DNA from: Candidatus Tayloriibacteriota bacterium
GTDB taxonomy: Bacteria; Patescibacteriota; Minisyncoccia; Phycocordibacterales; GWA1-40-21
Direction: 5' to 3'
DNA length: 8,349 bases
Assembly (NCBI GenBank): GCA_026395155.1
Contig: JAPLZG010000085.1
Span: 11,552-19,900, forward strand
In this document: in pieces, positions 1 to 4,282 of the stretch
Numbering within the stretch: the first letter of the stretch is position 1
Layout: each line of letters starts with the position of its first letter
Made by a program: the position numbers and the translations under genes
The notes under the pieces: generated by a model
Database searches by the model: none
The model's input: only the letters and a program-made list of their open reading frames with translations
What the model was told of the DNA's origin: nothing

Positions 1-60
1 TGGACTTATTTTATTGCCGAAAAACAGCCTTATTTTCGCCTGAGTCTGGACAAGGCTTAA
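1..60 (+). CDS. C-terminal tail of an unidentified gene (5' part outside window)
   Basis: Frame 1 is open from the window edge to a TAA at 58-60 and would encode the end of a protein, ..AEKQPYFRLSLDKA. I do not recognise the family and the stretch is too short to prove coding. Support is limited to an open frame that stops just before an intergenic region, with residue composition plausible for a soluble C-terminus. Its last codons form the left arm of a foldback whose right arm lies just after the stop codon. An alternative is that this is entirely non-coding hairpin sequence. Confidence 0.35.
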   Translation, partial: WTYFIAEKQPYFRLSLDKA

Positions 61-85
61 TAAGGTTGTTTTTCGGCCGTAGTCC
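2..85. repeat. Foldback / long imperfect hairpin
   Basis: Positions 16-32 pair with 61-77 over 17 bp, with one G.T wobble (27/66). The outer pentamer GGACT (2-6) pairs with AGTCC (81-85) across an asymmetric internal loop. A small inner stem, GCCT 38-41 with AGGC 53-56, is possible. No T-run follows, so it is not a classical terminator. The left arm lies inside the putative reading frame ending at 60 and the right arm lies beyond it. Confidence 0.6.
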
Positions 86-101
86 TATCACCAGTTCTTT
101 T

Positions 102-344
102 CTGTCATTCCCGCGAACACCACAGGAGTACTTCCGATTTCTATACTTGCTTCGCTCATAAGAAATCTAGGTCGAACGGGGATCAGTCTCCTCTATCATC
201 CCGTTGAAGAACGGGATCCATCTCTGATTCTTCTGGAATTTCCCGCCTTACAGGCGCAGTATACCTTTCACATTTTGATTACAAAACGTTCAAGGTCTTT
301 CATTTGTGTCCCAACCCAAATTTCAACCTTCGCGGGAATGACAG
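102..344. repeat. Composite interspersed repeat, copy 1 (terminal inverted repeats)
   Basis: The element is bounded by perfect 14-bp inverted repeats, CTGTCATTCCCGCG at 102-115 and its complement at 331-344, extending to 19/20 matches outward. The right part (about 196-343) is homologous to the repeat at 2478-2627. The left part (102-176) is homologous, inverted, to 3889-3960. So this copy is a mosaic of two modules. Hairpins visible in the right part are 198-217 (8-bp stem, GAAG loop), 244-256 (5-bp stem, TAC loop), ACCTT 263-267 with AAGGT 292-296 enclosing TTTTG/CAAAA, and 302-321 (one mismatch). No credible protein is encoded. It resembles the non-coding GTCATTCCCGCG-type palindromic repeats of many bacteria. 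Confidence 0.85.
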
Positions 345-383
345 AAAGGAGGTTTTTGTAATTCAATCGAATTCTTTTTTTTC

Positions 384-411
384 TTGCATTTATTAAAAAA
401 TAGTGTAATAT
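384..411 (+). promoter_or_regulatory. Promoter of rplJ-rplL
   Basis: TTGCAT at 384-389 and TAATAT at 406-411 are separated by 16 bp, matching a housekeeping sigma promoter. The predicted start near A418 falls just before the first base of the L10 leader helix (421), so promoter and RNA structure support each other. Confidence 0.7.
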
Positions 412-417
412 ATTTAT

Positions 418-509
418 ATTAAGGCCAAAGACAATCGGTGTCCCAAAAGGGAAGAAATCCGATCGAGGTCCAACGACTTTCTTTAAAAGTCGGCCTTAAA
501 AGAGGTCGA
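418..509 (+). ncRNA. Ribosomal protein L10 leader (autoregulatory mRNA structure)
   Basis: This is a cis-acting leader in the rplJ-rplL mRNA. It matches the known L10 leader pattern: lower helix GGCC 423-426 with GGTC 467-470, the purine-rich AAAGACA internal loop opposite CGA (kink-turn-like), helix ATCGG 434-438 with CCGAT 459-463, and an apical hairpin TCCC 441-444/GGGA 449-452 with an AAAA loop. The GACA..GGTG..CCGA.CGAGGT spacing is as in Firmicute L10 leaders. In that family the L10-(L12)4 complex binds here and represses its own operon. Downstream, AAGGCC 421-426 can instead pair perfectly with GGCCTT 492-497, and the same GGCCTT is the 5' arm of a terminator (490-509). The start codon follows 28 bases after the leader. 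Identification is from motif and position; no covariance search was run. Confidence 0.85.
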
Positions 510-523
510 ATTTTTTATTTTTT
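490..523 (+). terminator. Attenuator (intrinsic terminator in the L10 leader)
   Basis: An 8-bp stem 490-497/502-509 (two G.U pairs) with an AAAA loop is followed by A and two runs of six or more T (511-523). Its 5' arm overlaps the strand that can pair with 421-426, so terminator and antiterminator exclude each other. It ends 13 bases before the rplJ start codon. Confidence 0.65.
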
Positions 524-536
524 AAAATAATCATTC

Positions 537-1022
537 ATGATAACTAAGGAAAAGAAAAAAGAATTAGTTGAAAAGATTGCTAAAGCCTTAAAAGGTTCAA
601 AGTCAGTTGTATTTGCAAATTTCCAACACTTGATAGTTGCAGATGATATGGCTATGAGAAGAGCTTTGAGAAAAGAAGGAGTTGGATATTTGGTTGTTAG
701 AAAAACGCTTGCAAAGATTGCTCTTAAGGATGCCGGAATCTCTGGAACAATGCCAGAATTTGTCGGTGAACTAGCAATGATTTACGGTGATGATCTTACA
801 GCTCCAGCTCGTGAGTTTTATGCTTTCCAGAAAAAATATAAAGATAATGTAAAAATTGTCGGAGGTATTTTTGAAGGAAAATATATGACTGTTGAAGAAA
901 TGACAGCGATAGCTATGATTCCTTCACAGAAAACTCTATACGCTCAGTTTGTTAACCTTATCAATTCACCAATTCAGAGATTTGCAGTTGTTCTTAATCA
1001 AATAGCAATTTCAAAAGCATAA
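537..1022 (+). CDS. rplJ: Large ribosomal subunit protein L10 (uL10)
   Basis: L10 forms the base of the ribosomal stalk, binding 23S rRNA with its N-terminal domain and L7/L12 dimers through its C-terminal helix. The 161-residue product is slightly shorter than the usual 165-175. The family signature is visible: an N-terminal lysine-rich helix, the KSVVFANF strand, the LVVRKTLAKIAL segment (about residues 52-63; the KNTL-type motif), VKIVGGIFEGK (about 105-115), and a long C-terminal helix ending NQIAISKA. The ATG at 537 is the only reasonable start; no Shine-Dalgarno precedes it and the leader's T-tract lies 13 bases upstream. It lies directly behind an L10 leader and ahead of rplL, the usual order. 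Expression is probably set by leader attenuation. Confidence 0.97.
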   Translation: MITKEKKKELVEKIAKALKGSKSVVFANFQHLIVADDMAMRRALRKEGVGYLVVRKTLAKIALKDAGISGTMPEFVGELAMIYGDDLTAPAREFYAFQKKYKDNVKIVGGIFEGKYMTVEEMTAIAMIPSQKTLYAQFVNLINSPIQRFAVVLNQIAISKA

Positions 1023-1036
1023 AAGATACAAATATA

Positions 1037-1074
1037 CCTGCCCGAAATGCTATGCATAACGTTGCAGGCGGGCG
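1037..1074. repeat. GC-rich palindromic element in the rplJ-rplL gap
   Basis: Two overlapping inverted repeats stand out in an A/T-rich gap: CCTGC 1037-1041 with GCAGG 1064-1068, and GCCCG 1040-1044 with CGGGC 1069-1073. The second pairing is followed by GAATTTT. It may be a degenerate member of the CCTGC/GCAGG palindrome family also present at 5358-5375. The two pairings exclude each other. As a terminator it is weak because the T-run is short, but partial attenuation between L10 and L12 is possible. Confidence 0.55.
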
Positions 1075-1137
1075 AATTTTACAAATGATACAAATGGATA
1101 CTAATTTTTAGATTAAACATTCGTATTTATTCGTATA

Positions 1138-1162
1138 ATTCGTACCATTAGTATATTGGTAT
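1138..1162 (+). repeat. 25-bp repeat, copy 1 (rplJ-rplL gap)
   Basis: This matches 7188-7212 at 24 of 25 positions; the only difference is A at 1150 against C at 7200. It contains a 5-bp inverted repeat, TACCA/TGGTA, and sits in a stretch rich in the heptamer ATTCGTA (1119-1145). It lies 32 bases before the rplL start codon. Confidence 0.75.
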
Positions 1163-1194
1163 CTTATATTATTAGTATTAACATAAAAATTATT

Positions 1195-1584
1195 ATGGAA
1201 GAAACAAAAGTAGTTATTCCTGCAAAGTTTGAAAAAATAGTTGCAGAAATTGAAAAGATGTCAGTTTTAGATCTTCATGAGCTCGTAAAGACTCTCGAAG
1301 CAAGATTTGGAGTTTCAGCTGCAGCTGTTGCTGTTGCTGGCCCAGCAGTTGCTGCTGTAGCCGCAGAAGAGAAGACTTCATTTAAGGTTGAACTTACAGA
1401 TGCAGGTGCTCAAAAAATCGCTGTTATTAAAGCTATAAAAGAAGCACTTACTCTTGGACTTAAAGAAGCAAAGGATCTTGTTGATGCAGCTCCTTCTGTC
1501 TTGAAAGAAGAGATGAAAAAAGAAGAAGCAGAAGCTTTGAAGAAAGCTGTTGAAGCAGCAGGTGGAAAGGTTACTTTGAAATAG
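1195..1584 (+). CDS. rplL: Large ribosomal subunit protein L7/L12 (bL12)
   Basis: The 129-residue stalk protein, present in several copies per ribosome, recruits and activates translational GTPases. Residues 10-40 form the dimerisation and L10-binding domain (KIVAEIEKMSVLDLHELVKT). Residues 41-58 are the Ala/Val-rich hinge. Residues 59-129 are the globular factor-binding domain with the hallmark KIAVIKAIKEALTLGLKEAK and AEALKKAVEAAGGKV. The frame is open further upstream, but homology begins at the ATG at 1195. No Shine-Dalgarno is visible. The 172-bp gap after rplJ is long for this gene pair and holds a palindrome and an ATTCGTA-rich repeat. A strong terminator ends the operon. Confidence 0.97.
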   Translation: MEETKVVIPAKFEKIVAEIEKMSVLDLHELVKTLEARFGVSAAAVAVAGPAVAAVAAEEKTSFKVELTDAGAQKIAVIKAIKEALTLGLKEAKDLVDAAPSVLKEEMKKEEAEALKKAVEAAGGKVTLK

Positions 1585-1641
1585 ATAAAGTTATAAATGT
1601 TCTAGCTGTTCTAAATGTTAGGATTGTTGGATACAAATACA

Positions 1642-1676
1642 AAAAGAGGGGTTTGGCGAAGCCAAACCCCTCTTTT
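1642..1676 (+). terminator. Terminator of rplJ-rplL
   Basis: A perfect 16-bp stem, 1642-1657 with 1661-1676, has a GAA loop. Its GC core (GGGGTTTGGC) is flanked by A-run and T-run, so it could work in both directions. Confidence 0.92.
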
Positions 1677-1692
1677 ATTGTGTTTTTGTTTG

Positions 1693-1701
1693 TGCTAGTA
1701 T
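1693..1701 (+). promoter_or_regulatory. Extended -10 promoter candidate
   Basis: TGCTAGTAT is an extended -10 (TG-n-TAGTAT) without a clear -35. A start about 7 bases downstream (near 1708) would fall 2 bases before the ATG at 1710, giving a nearly leaderless mRNA. Confidence 0.4.
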
Positions 1702-1709
1702 TTGAAGTC

Positions 1710-2345
1710 ATGGATACTTTAAATATATTATTTGGTGGAGTTGAAAAAGTTAGAATGATTAGACTTTTTTTGTTTAATTCAGAAATTACTTTCGATATTC
1801 TTTCTATATGTGAAAAATTAAAAATTGAAAAGAGGATTGCTGAAAGAGAAATTGTCATCTTATTGAAAGCAAATCTGATTAAGAAAGAAAAAGTTGTAAA
1901 AATCGTCTCTAAAAAAGTCAGAGGCAAAATAAAAGAGAAGAAATTTAATGTTAATGGATATATATTAAATAATGATTTTCCTTATATTTTTCATTTAAAA
2001 CAGCTTTTAATAAATTCTCAAAATCTAAATAAGAGTGATATAGTTAAAAAACTTTCCAATGTTGGTAAAATTAAACTGATTATTATTTCTGGGGTATTTA
2101 TCGAAAATAATGAAAGTCGTGTTGATATATTACTTGTAGGAAATAACATTAAAAAGGGTTCACTCGGTAATATTATTAAATCTATGGAGGCTGAGCTTGG
2201 TAGGGACATCTCTTATGCATTTTTTGAAACTCCAGATTTTCAGTATAGAATCGAAATGTGTGACAAGCTTGTTCGAGATATTATAGATTATCCTCATTCT
2301 ATTTTGTTAAATAAACTCCCTTTTCCATTAATCTCAAATAAGTAG
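1710..2345 (+). CDS. Winged-helix protein with degenerate nucleotidyltransferase-like domain
   Basis: The 211-residue product has two visible parts. Residues 1-65 look like a winged helix-turn-helix: LFGGVEKVRMIRLFLFNSE, then CEKLKIEKRIAEREIVILLK, then a basic wing. Residues 90-205 resemble the MNT-type nucleotidyltransferase fold, with SGVF (127-130) and SRVDILLVG (136-144) at the positions of the hGS..DhD motif. Only one acidic residue (D139) of the motif is present and the Gly-Ser is Gly-Val, so catalysis is doubtful. A regulatory or nucleic-acid-binding role is inferred. The open frame continues back to a TTG inside the rplL terminator; ATG 1710 is preferred because it starts the domain and follows an extended -10. 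No Shine-Dalgarno. It is monocistronic, with its own terminator. The family call rests on motif reading only. Confidence 0.75.
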   Translation: MDTLNILFGGVEKVRMIRLFLFNSEITFDILSICEKLKIEKRIAEREIVILLKANLIKKEKVVKIVSKKVRGKIKEKKFNVNGYILNNDFPYIFHLKQLLINSQNLNKSDIVKKLSNVGKIKLIIISGVFIENNESRVDILLVGNNIKKGSLGNIIKSMEAELGRDISYAFFETPDFQYRIEMCDKLVRDIIDYPHSILLNKLPFPLISNK

Positions 2346-2364
2346 CTATTTTGATGATGTAGTG

Positions 2365-2393
2365 AAAAAATACCCCAATTAAGGGTATTTTTT
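2365..2393 (+). terminator. Terminator of the winged-helix gene
   Basis: Six A-T pairs plus TACCC/GGGTA (2371-2375 with 2383-2387), loop CAATTAA, then T-run to 2393. The A-run on the left arm makes it potentially bidirectional. Confidence 0.85.
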
Positions 2394-2457
2394 GTTATAT
2401 TTTTAAAATATTCTTTTTGTGTCGCTTTATCACTGTGAATTACGAAACATGAGTATT

Positions 2458-2627
2458 TGTCATTCCCGCGACCCCTCTGTCATTCCGTTGAAGAACGGAA
2501 TCCAGGAGAATCAGAAATGGAATTTCCCTCCTTACAGGAGCAGTACACCTTTCACATTTTGATTACAAAACATTCAAGGTCTTTCATTTGGGTCCCAACC
2601 CAAATTTCAACCTGCGCGGGAATGACA
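2458..2627. repeat. Interspersed repeat, copy 2
   Basis: This second copy of the element at 102-344 is bounded by TGTCATTCCCGCG (2458-2470) and its complement (2615-2627). Positions 2478-2627 align nearly gap-free with about 196-343. The left module of copy 1 is absent here. It keeps the hairpins 2482-2501, 2528-2540 and a perfect 8-bp stem at 2586-2605 (ATTTGGGT/ACCCAAAT). Two stems differ from copy 1 by paired, structure-preserving changes. The 84-codon open frame across it is not a gene. Confidence 0.88.
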
Positions 2628-2692
2628 GAAGAGAACGTTGTATGGTCTTATCAACAATCCACTGTTTTACAGTTTCCTTGTATTTACAAAAG

Positions 2693-2701
2693 TGCTATAA
2701 T
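2693..2701 (+). promoter_or_regulatory. Extended -10 promoter of the MscS-like gene
   Basis: TGCTATAAT is a consensus extended -10. The -35 region is weak (TTTCCT at 2673-2678, 17-bp spacer). The predicted start near 2708 gives a leader of about 90 nt before the gene at 2799. Confidence 0.6.
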
Positions 2702-2707
2702 ATTTAG

Positions 2708-2798
2708 GTAAATAGGTCGTTGATACTCCTTTTCGGAGTTCAGCTTTACAAGGTTTTATTAGTTTAATAGTTAACCCGAAAGGGTAAAATATAATATT
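2708..2798 (+). promoter_or_regulatory. Structured 5' leader with alternative hairpins
   Basis: Hairpins seen: ACTCC 2725-2729 with GGAGT 2735-2739; GGTT 2752-2755 with AACC 2773-2776 around an inner TATTA/TAATA stem; and ACCC 2774-2777 with GGGT 2782-2785 capped by GAAA. The last two share 2774-2776 and cannot coexist. The GGG at 2782-2784 is the only ribosome-binding-like sequence, 14 bases before the ATG, and would be hidden in the third hairpin. I do not recognise a known riboswitch class. Confidence 0.4.
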
Positions 2799-3482
2799 AT
2801 GATAAATACATGGGGTGATGTCTTGTCTGCTTCTTTAAAAAGTATCTGGCTAGGCGTTGCTAATTTTATACCAACTTTCCTTGCTGCAATTGTTATTGCA
2901 ATTGTCGGTTGGATTATTGGTTCAATACTTTTCAAGCTTGTATCACAATTAATAAAGCTTGCTAAAGTTGATAATGCTCTAAGATCAGCTGGATTTGAGA
3001 GAGTATTACAGAGAGCGGGAATCAGACTTGATGCGGGTGCCTTTATTGGTGCTTTGGTAAAATGGTTCTTTATTATCGTCTTTTTGGTTGCAGCATTTGA
3101 TGTTTTGGGGCTTACTCAGATCACAGCTTTCTTAAAAGATGTTGTGTTGGGTTATTTGCCACAAGTTATTGTTGCAGTTCTTATAATTATCGTTGCAGCA
3201 GTAGTTTCTGAAGCAATGCATAAGCTTGTTGTAAGTACATCTAAAGCCGCAAATATAAAGACAGCAAATTTTGCTGGAACTATCACAAAATGGGCTATCT
3301 GGATTTTTGCAGTTCTTGCTGCAATAATGCAACTTGGTATTGCTGTTTCATTCATCAATACTTTGTTTACTGGTGTTATAATCGCCATTTCTCTTGCTCT
3401 CGGTCTTGCTTTTGGTCTTGGTGGTCAAGATGCAGCTGCAAAATACATTGAGAAGGTAAAAGGAGAGGTTGCAGATAGATAA
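2799..3482 (+). CDS. Small MscS-like / TM_helix membrane protein
   Basis: The 227-residue integral membrane protein has about five hydrophobic segments (roughly 20-47, 80-105, 118-140, 160-182, 184-212). The last carries LALGLAFGLGGQDAAAKYIE, matching the pore-lining TM3 of MscS-type mechanosensitive channels (Gly/Ala-rich helix then GGxDAAA). In MscS this helix lines the pore that opens under membrane tension. Unlike MscS, the protein stops about 15 residues after the motif, so the cytoplasmic beta and vestibule domains are missing. This fits the 'conserved TM helix' family (PF05552) found alone in many small genomes. Whether it conducts ions is inference. It starts at ATG 2799 behind a structured leader. 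Its last codons are part of a 21-bp inverted repeat. Confidence 0.85.
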   Translation: MINTWGDVLSASLKSIWLGVANFIPTFLAAIVIAIVGWIIGSILFKLVSQLIKLAKVDNALRSAGFERVLQRAGIRLDAGAFIGALVKWFFIIVFLVAAFDVLGLTQITAFLKDVVLGYLPQVIVAVLIIIVAAVVSEAMHKLVVSTSKAANIKTANFAGTITKWAIWIFAVLAAIMQLGIAVSFINTLFTGVIIAISLALGLAFGLGGQDAAAKYIEKVKGEVADR

Positions 3483-3560
3483 GCTTCACAAAATAAAAAA
3501 ACCGCCAATTAATTTTGGCGGTTTTTTTGTTTTCTTAAAGTGAAGCTTATCTATCTGCAA
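3469..3560. repeat. 21-bp perfect inverted repeat flanking a terminator
   Basis: Positions 3469-3489 are the exact reverse complement of 3540-3560. The left arm holds the last codons and stop of the MscS-like gene (..AGATAGATAAGCTTCAC); the right arm is non-coding. The terminator 3495-3528 lies between them, so the whole stretch can form one long compound hairpin. Confidence 0.9.
3495..3528 (+). terminator. Terminator of the MscS-like gene
   Basis: ACCGCCAA 3501-3508 pairs with TTGGCGGT 3515-3522 around loop TTAATT, extended by A6/T6, with a T-run to 3528. A-run and T-run on both sides allow bidirectional function. Confidence 0.92.
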
Positions 3561-3584
3561 GTAGAAATTACATATCTGGATTCC

Positions 3585-3605
3585 TGAATCTTGAATCATG
3601 AATCT
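3585..3605. repeat. Three tandem heptamers TGAATC(T/A)
   Basis: TGAATCT, TGAATCA and TGAATCT follow each other without spacers and abut the -35 region of the structured RNA gene. They may be an operator-like array or a simple-sequence expansion; nothing in the sequence decides between these. Confidence 0.6.
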
Positions 3606-3632
3606 TGTTGCATTTTTAAAAAGGAGTATAAT
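3605..3632 (+). promoter_or_regulatory. Promoter of the 6S-like RNA
   Basis: TTGTTG at 3605-3610 and a perfect TATAAT at 3627-3632 are 16 bp apart. The predicted start is A3639, one base before the 5' strand of the RNA's closing helix. Confidence 0.65.
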
Positions 3633-3638
3633 TAAGGT

Positions 3639-3797
3639 AGGGTTATTTGGATAGCATTATCCGATTAACATTTTTTAAGGGAGTCTAACTTTTGATGCAC
3701 CTTGGTGTATCATCGAGGACACCCACCTAGAATTTTCTAGGGTAATGCTTTTCCTGGTAATCCTAATAAAGAACCCGCCACGATTGGCGGATTTTTT
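3639..3797 (+). ncRNA. Structured small RNA, 6S RNA (SsrS) candidate
   Basis: A stand-alone transcription unit with no reading frame. Hand folding gives a rod. The closing stem is GGGTT 3640-3644/AACCC 3772-3776, TTT/AAA 3646-3648/3768-3770, and GGAT 3649-3652/ATCC 3760-3763. A 10-bp helix follows, 3653-3662/3740-3749 (one G.U). Then a large bubble: 5' strand 3663-3678, and a 3' strand that can form a small hairpin CCTAGA/TCTAGG 3726-3741. The apical stem is GGG-GTC 3679-3685/GAC-CCC 3718-3724, and the terminal hairpin is 3693-3712 with a CTTG loop. Closing stem, central bubble with a 3'-side hairpin, apical stem and about 158-nt length are the architecture of 6S RNA, which binds the RNA polymerase holoenzyme as an open-promoter mimic. 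A 10-nt bulge (3750-3759) weakens the match. It could instead be an unrelated lineage-specific RNA. Confidence 0.6.
3775..3797 (+). terminator. Terminator of the 6S-like RNA
   Basis: CCGCCA 3775-3780 pairs with TGGCGG 3785-3790 around CGAT, followed by ATTTTTT. Its first two C residues are also used in the RNA's closing stem, so the mature end may form by processing. Confidence 0.85.
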
Positions 3798-3888
3798 ATT
3801 GTCTACCTTTGGGAGCAAAACCCCCACCTCTAGGTGGTCCTTTCAAGATTCTACTATTAATTAATACATGGTTTGCTTCGTCATTCCA

Positions 3889-3960
3889 TTCGACCTAATT
3901 TTCTTACGAGCAAAGCGAGTGTAGAAAATGGAAGTGCCCTTGTGGTGCTCGCAAAGACAG
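3889..3960. repeat. Repeat module A (inverted relative to 102-176)
   Basis: It is homologous to the reverse complement of 102-176, sharing TTCGACCTA at its start and CTCGCAAAGACAG against TTCGCGGGAATGACAG at its end. A 7-bp stem ATTTTCT 3898-3904/AGAAAAT 3923-3929 encloses an inner TAC/GTA pairing. Stem bases differ from the other copy in matched pairs. Non-coding. Confidence 0.75.
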
Positions 3961-3974
3961 AAAAAAGAACACTG

Positions 3975-4058
3975 CTGGTCATTGCGAGAGTAGTCTCGTG
4001 GCAATCCAGTATTTATTGGTGAGCGATGTCCGAATACCTCGTCAGCTTTGCTGCGAGG
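3975..4058. repeat. Pair of hairpin repeats (GTCATTGCGAG type)
   Basis: The first hairpin is 3975-4009: CTGG/CCAG outer, ATTGC/GCAAT middle and GAGA/TCTC inner pairings. The second is 4037-4058: CCTCG/CGAGG and CAGC/GCTG with a single bulged T and a TTT loop. The GTCATTGCGAG..GCAATCC form is a common non-coding interspersed repeat type in bacteria. With 3889-3960 it makes a repeat cluster of about 170 bp. Confidence 0.65.
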
Positions 4059-4282
4059 ATATGACACACAATCTGTTTTATTTGTATTTTCTATATAGGA
4101 TTATTTAATTATATTGAAAGTATAAATAATGATATAATTAACCCGTTAAAGTTTTTATTGATGTTATTGAAAATATTATTATTAAAACTTAATCAATATT
4201 TAGATATAGTTAAGATTTATAGATAAATTTTCGTAAAGCAATAACATTTTTGTCAGTAAAAATTTTTTCGGGTAAATCCGTA
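4059..4282. other. A/T-rich spacer, little recognisable content
   Basis: No reading frame, repeat or strong hairpin was found apart from the promoter candidate at 4130-4138. The frame of the next gene is open back to a TTG at 4250, but nothing supports starting there. Confidence 0.4.
4130..4138 (+). promoter_or_regulatory. Extended -10 promoter candidate for the DUF2238-like gene
   Basis: TGATATAAT matches the extended -10 consensus; no convincing -35 lies 16-18 bp upstream. A start near 4145 would give an A/T-rich leader of about 138 nt. Confidence 0.4.

Noticed and set aside
102..344. CRISPR array or insertion sequence
   Set aside because: There is no regular repeat-spacer pattern and no transposase; the structure is a short palindromic element with terminal inverted repeats.
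1134..1139. TATAAT as a separate rplL promoter
   Set aside because: There is no acceptable -35 at 16-18 bp, and such hexamers are frequent by chance in this A/T-rich gap.
1156..1194. Upstream extension of L7/L12
   Set aside because: The 13 extra residues are encoded by the A/T-rich repeat region; L7/L12 homology starts at the ATG at 1195.
1653..1709. TTG-start extension of the winged-helix protein
   Set aside because: The start would lie in the loop region of the rplL terminator, and the added residues have no link to the domain.
1571..1927. Minus-strand frame of 118 codons
   Set aside because: It is the antisense of the rplL terminator and the winged-helix gene; low-complexity composition.
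2457..2711. 84-codon open frame on the plus strand
   Set aside because: It is a translation of the interspersed repeat 2458-2627 running into a promoter; no family resemblance, and the sequence is explained by hairpins.
3801..3860. tRNA or second small RNA after the 6S-like gene
   Set aside because: Only one short hairpin (3824-3837, CCACCT/AGGTGG) is present, with no cloverleaf and no terminator of its own.
3861..4067. 68-codon open frame on the minus strand
   Set aside because: It lies across the repeat cluster 3889-4058 and reads through palindromes; typical repeat-derived spurious frame.
4250..4282. TTG start for the DUF2238-like protein
   Set aside because: ATG 4283 sits right before the first membrane helix; the extension adds an unsupported polar stretch.
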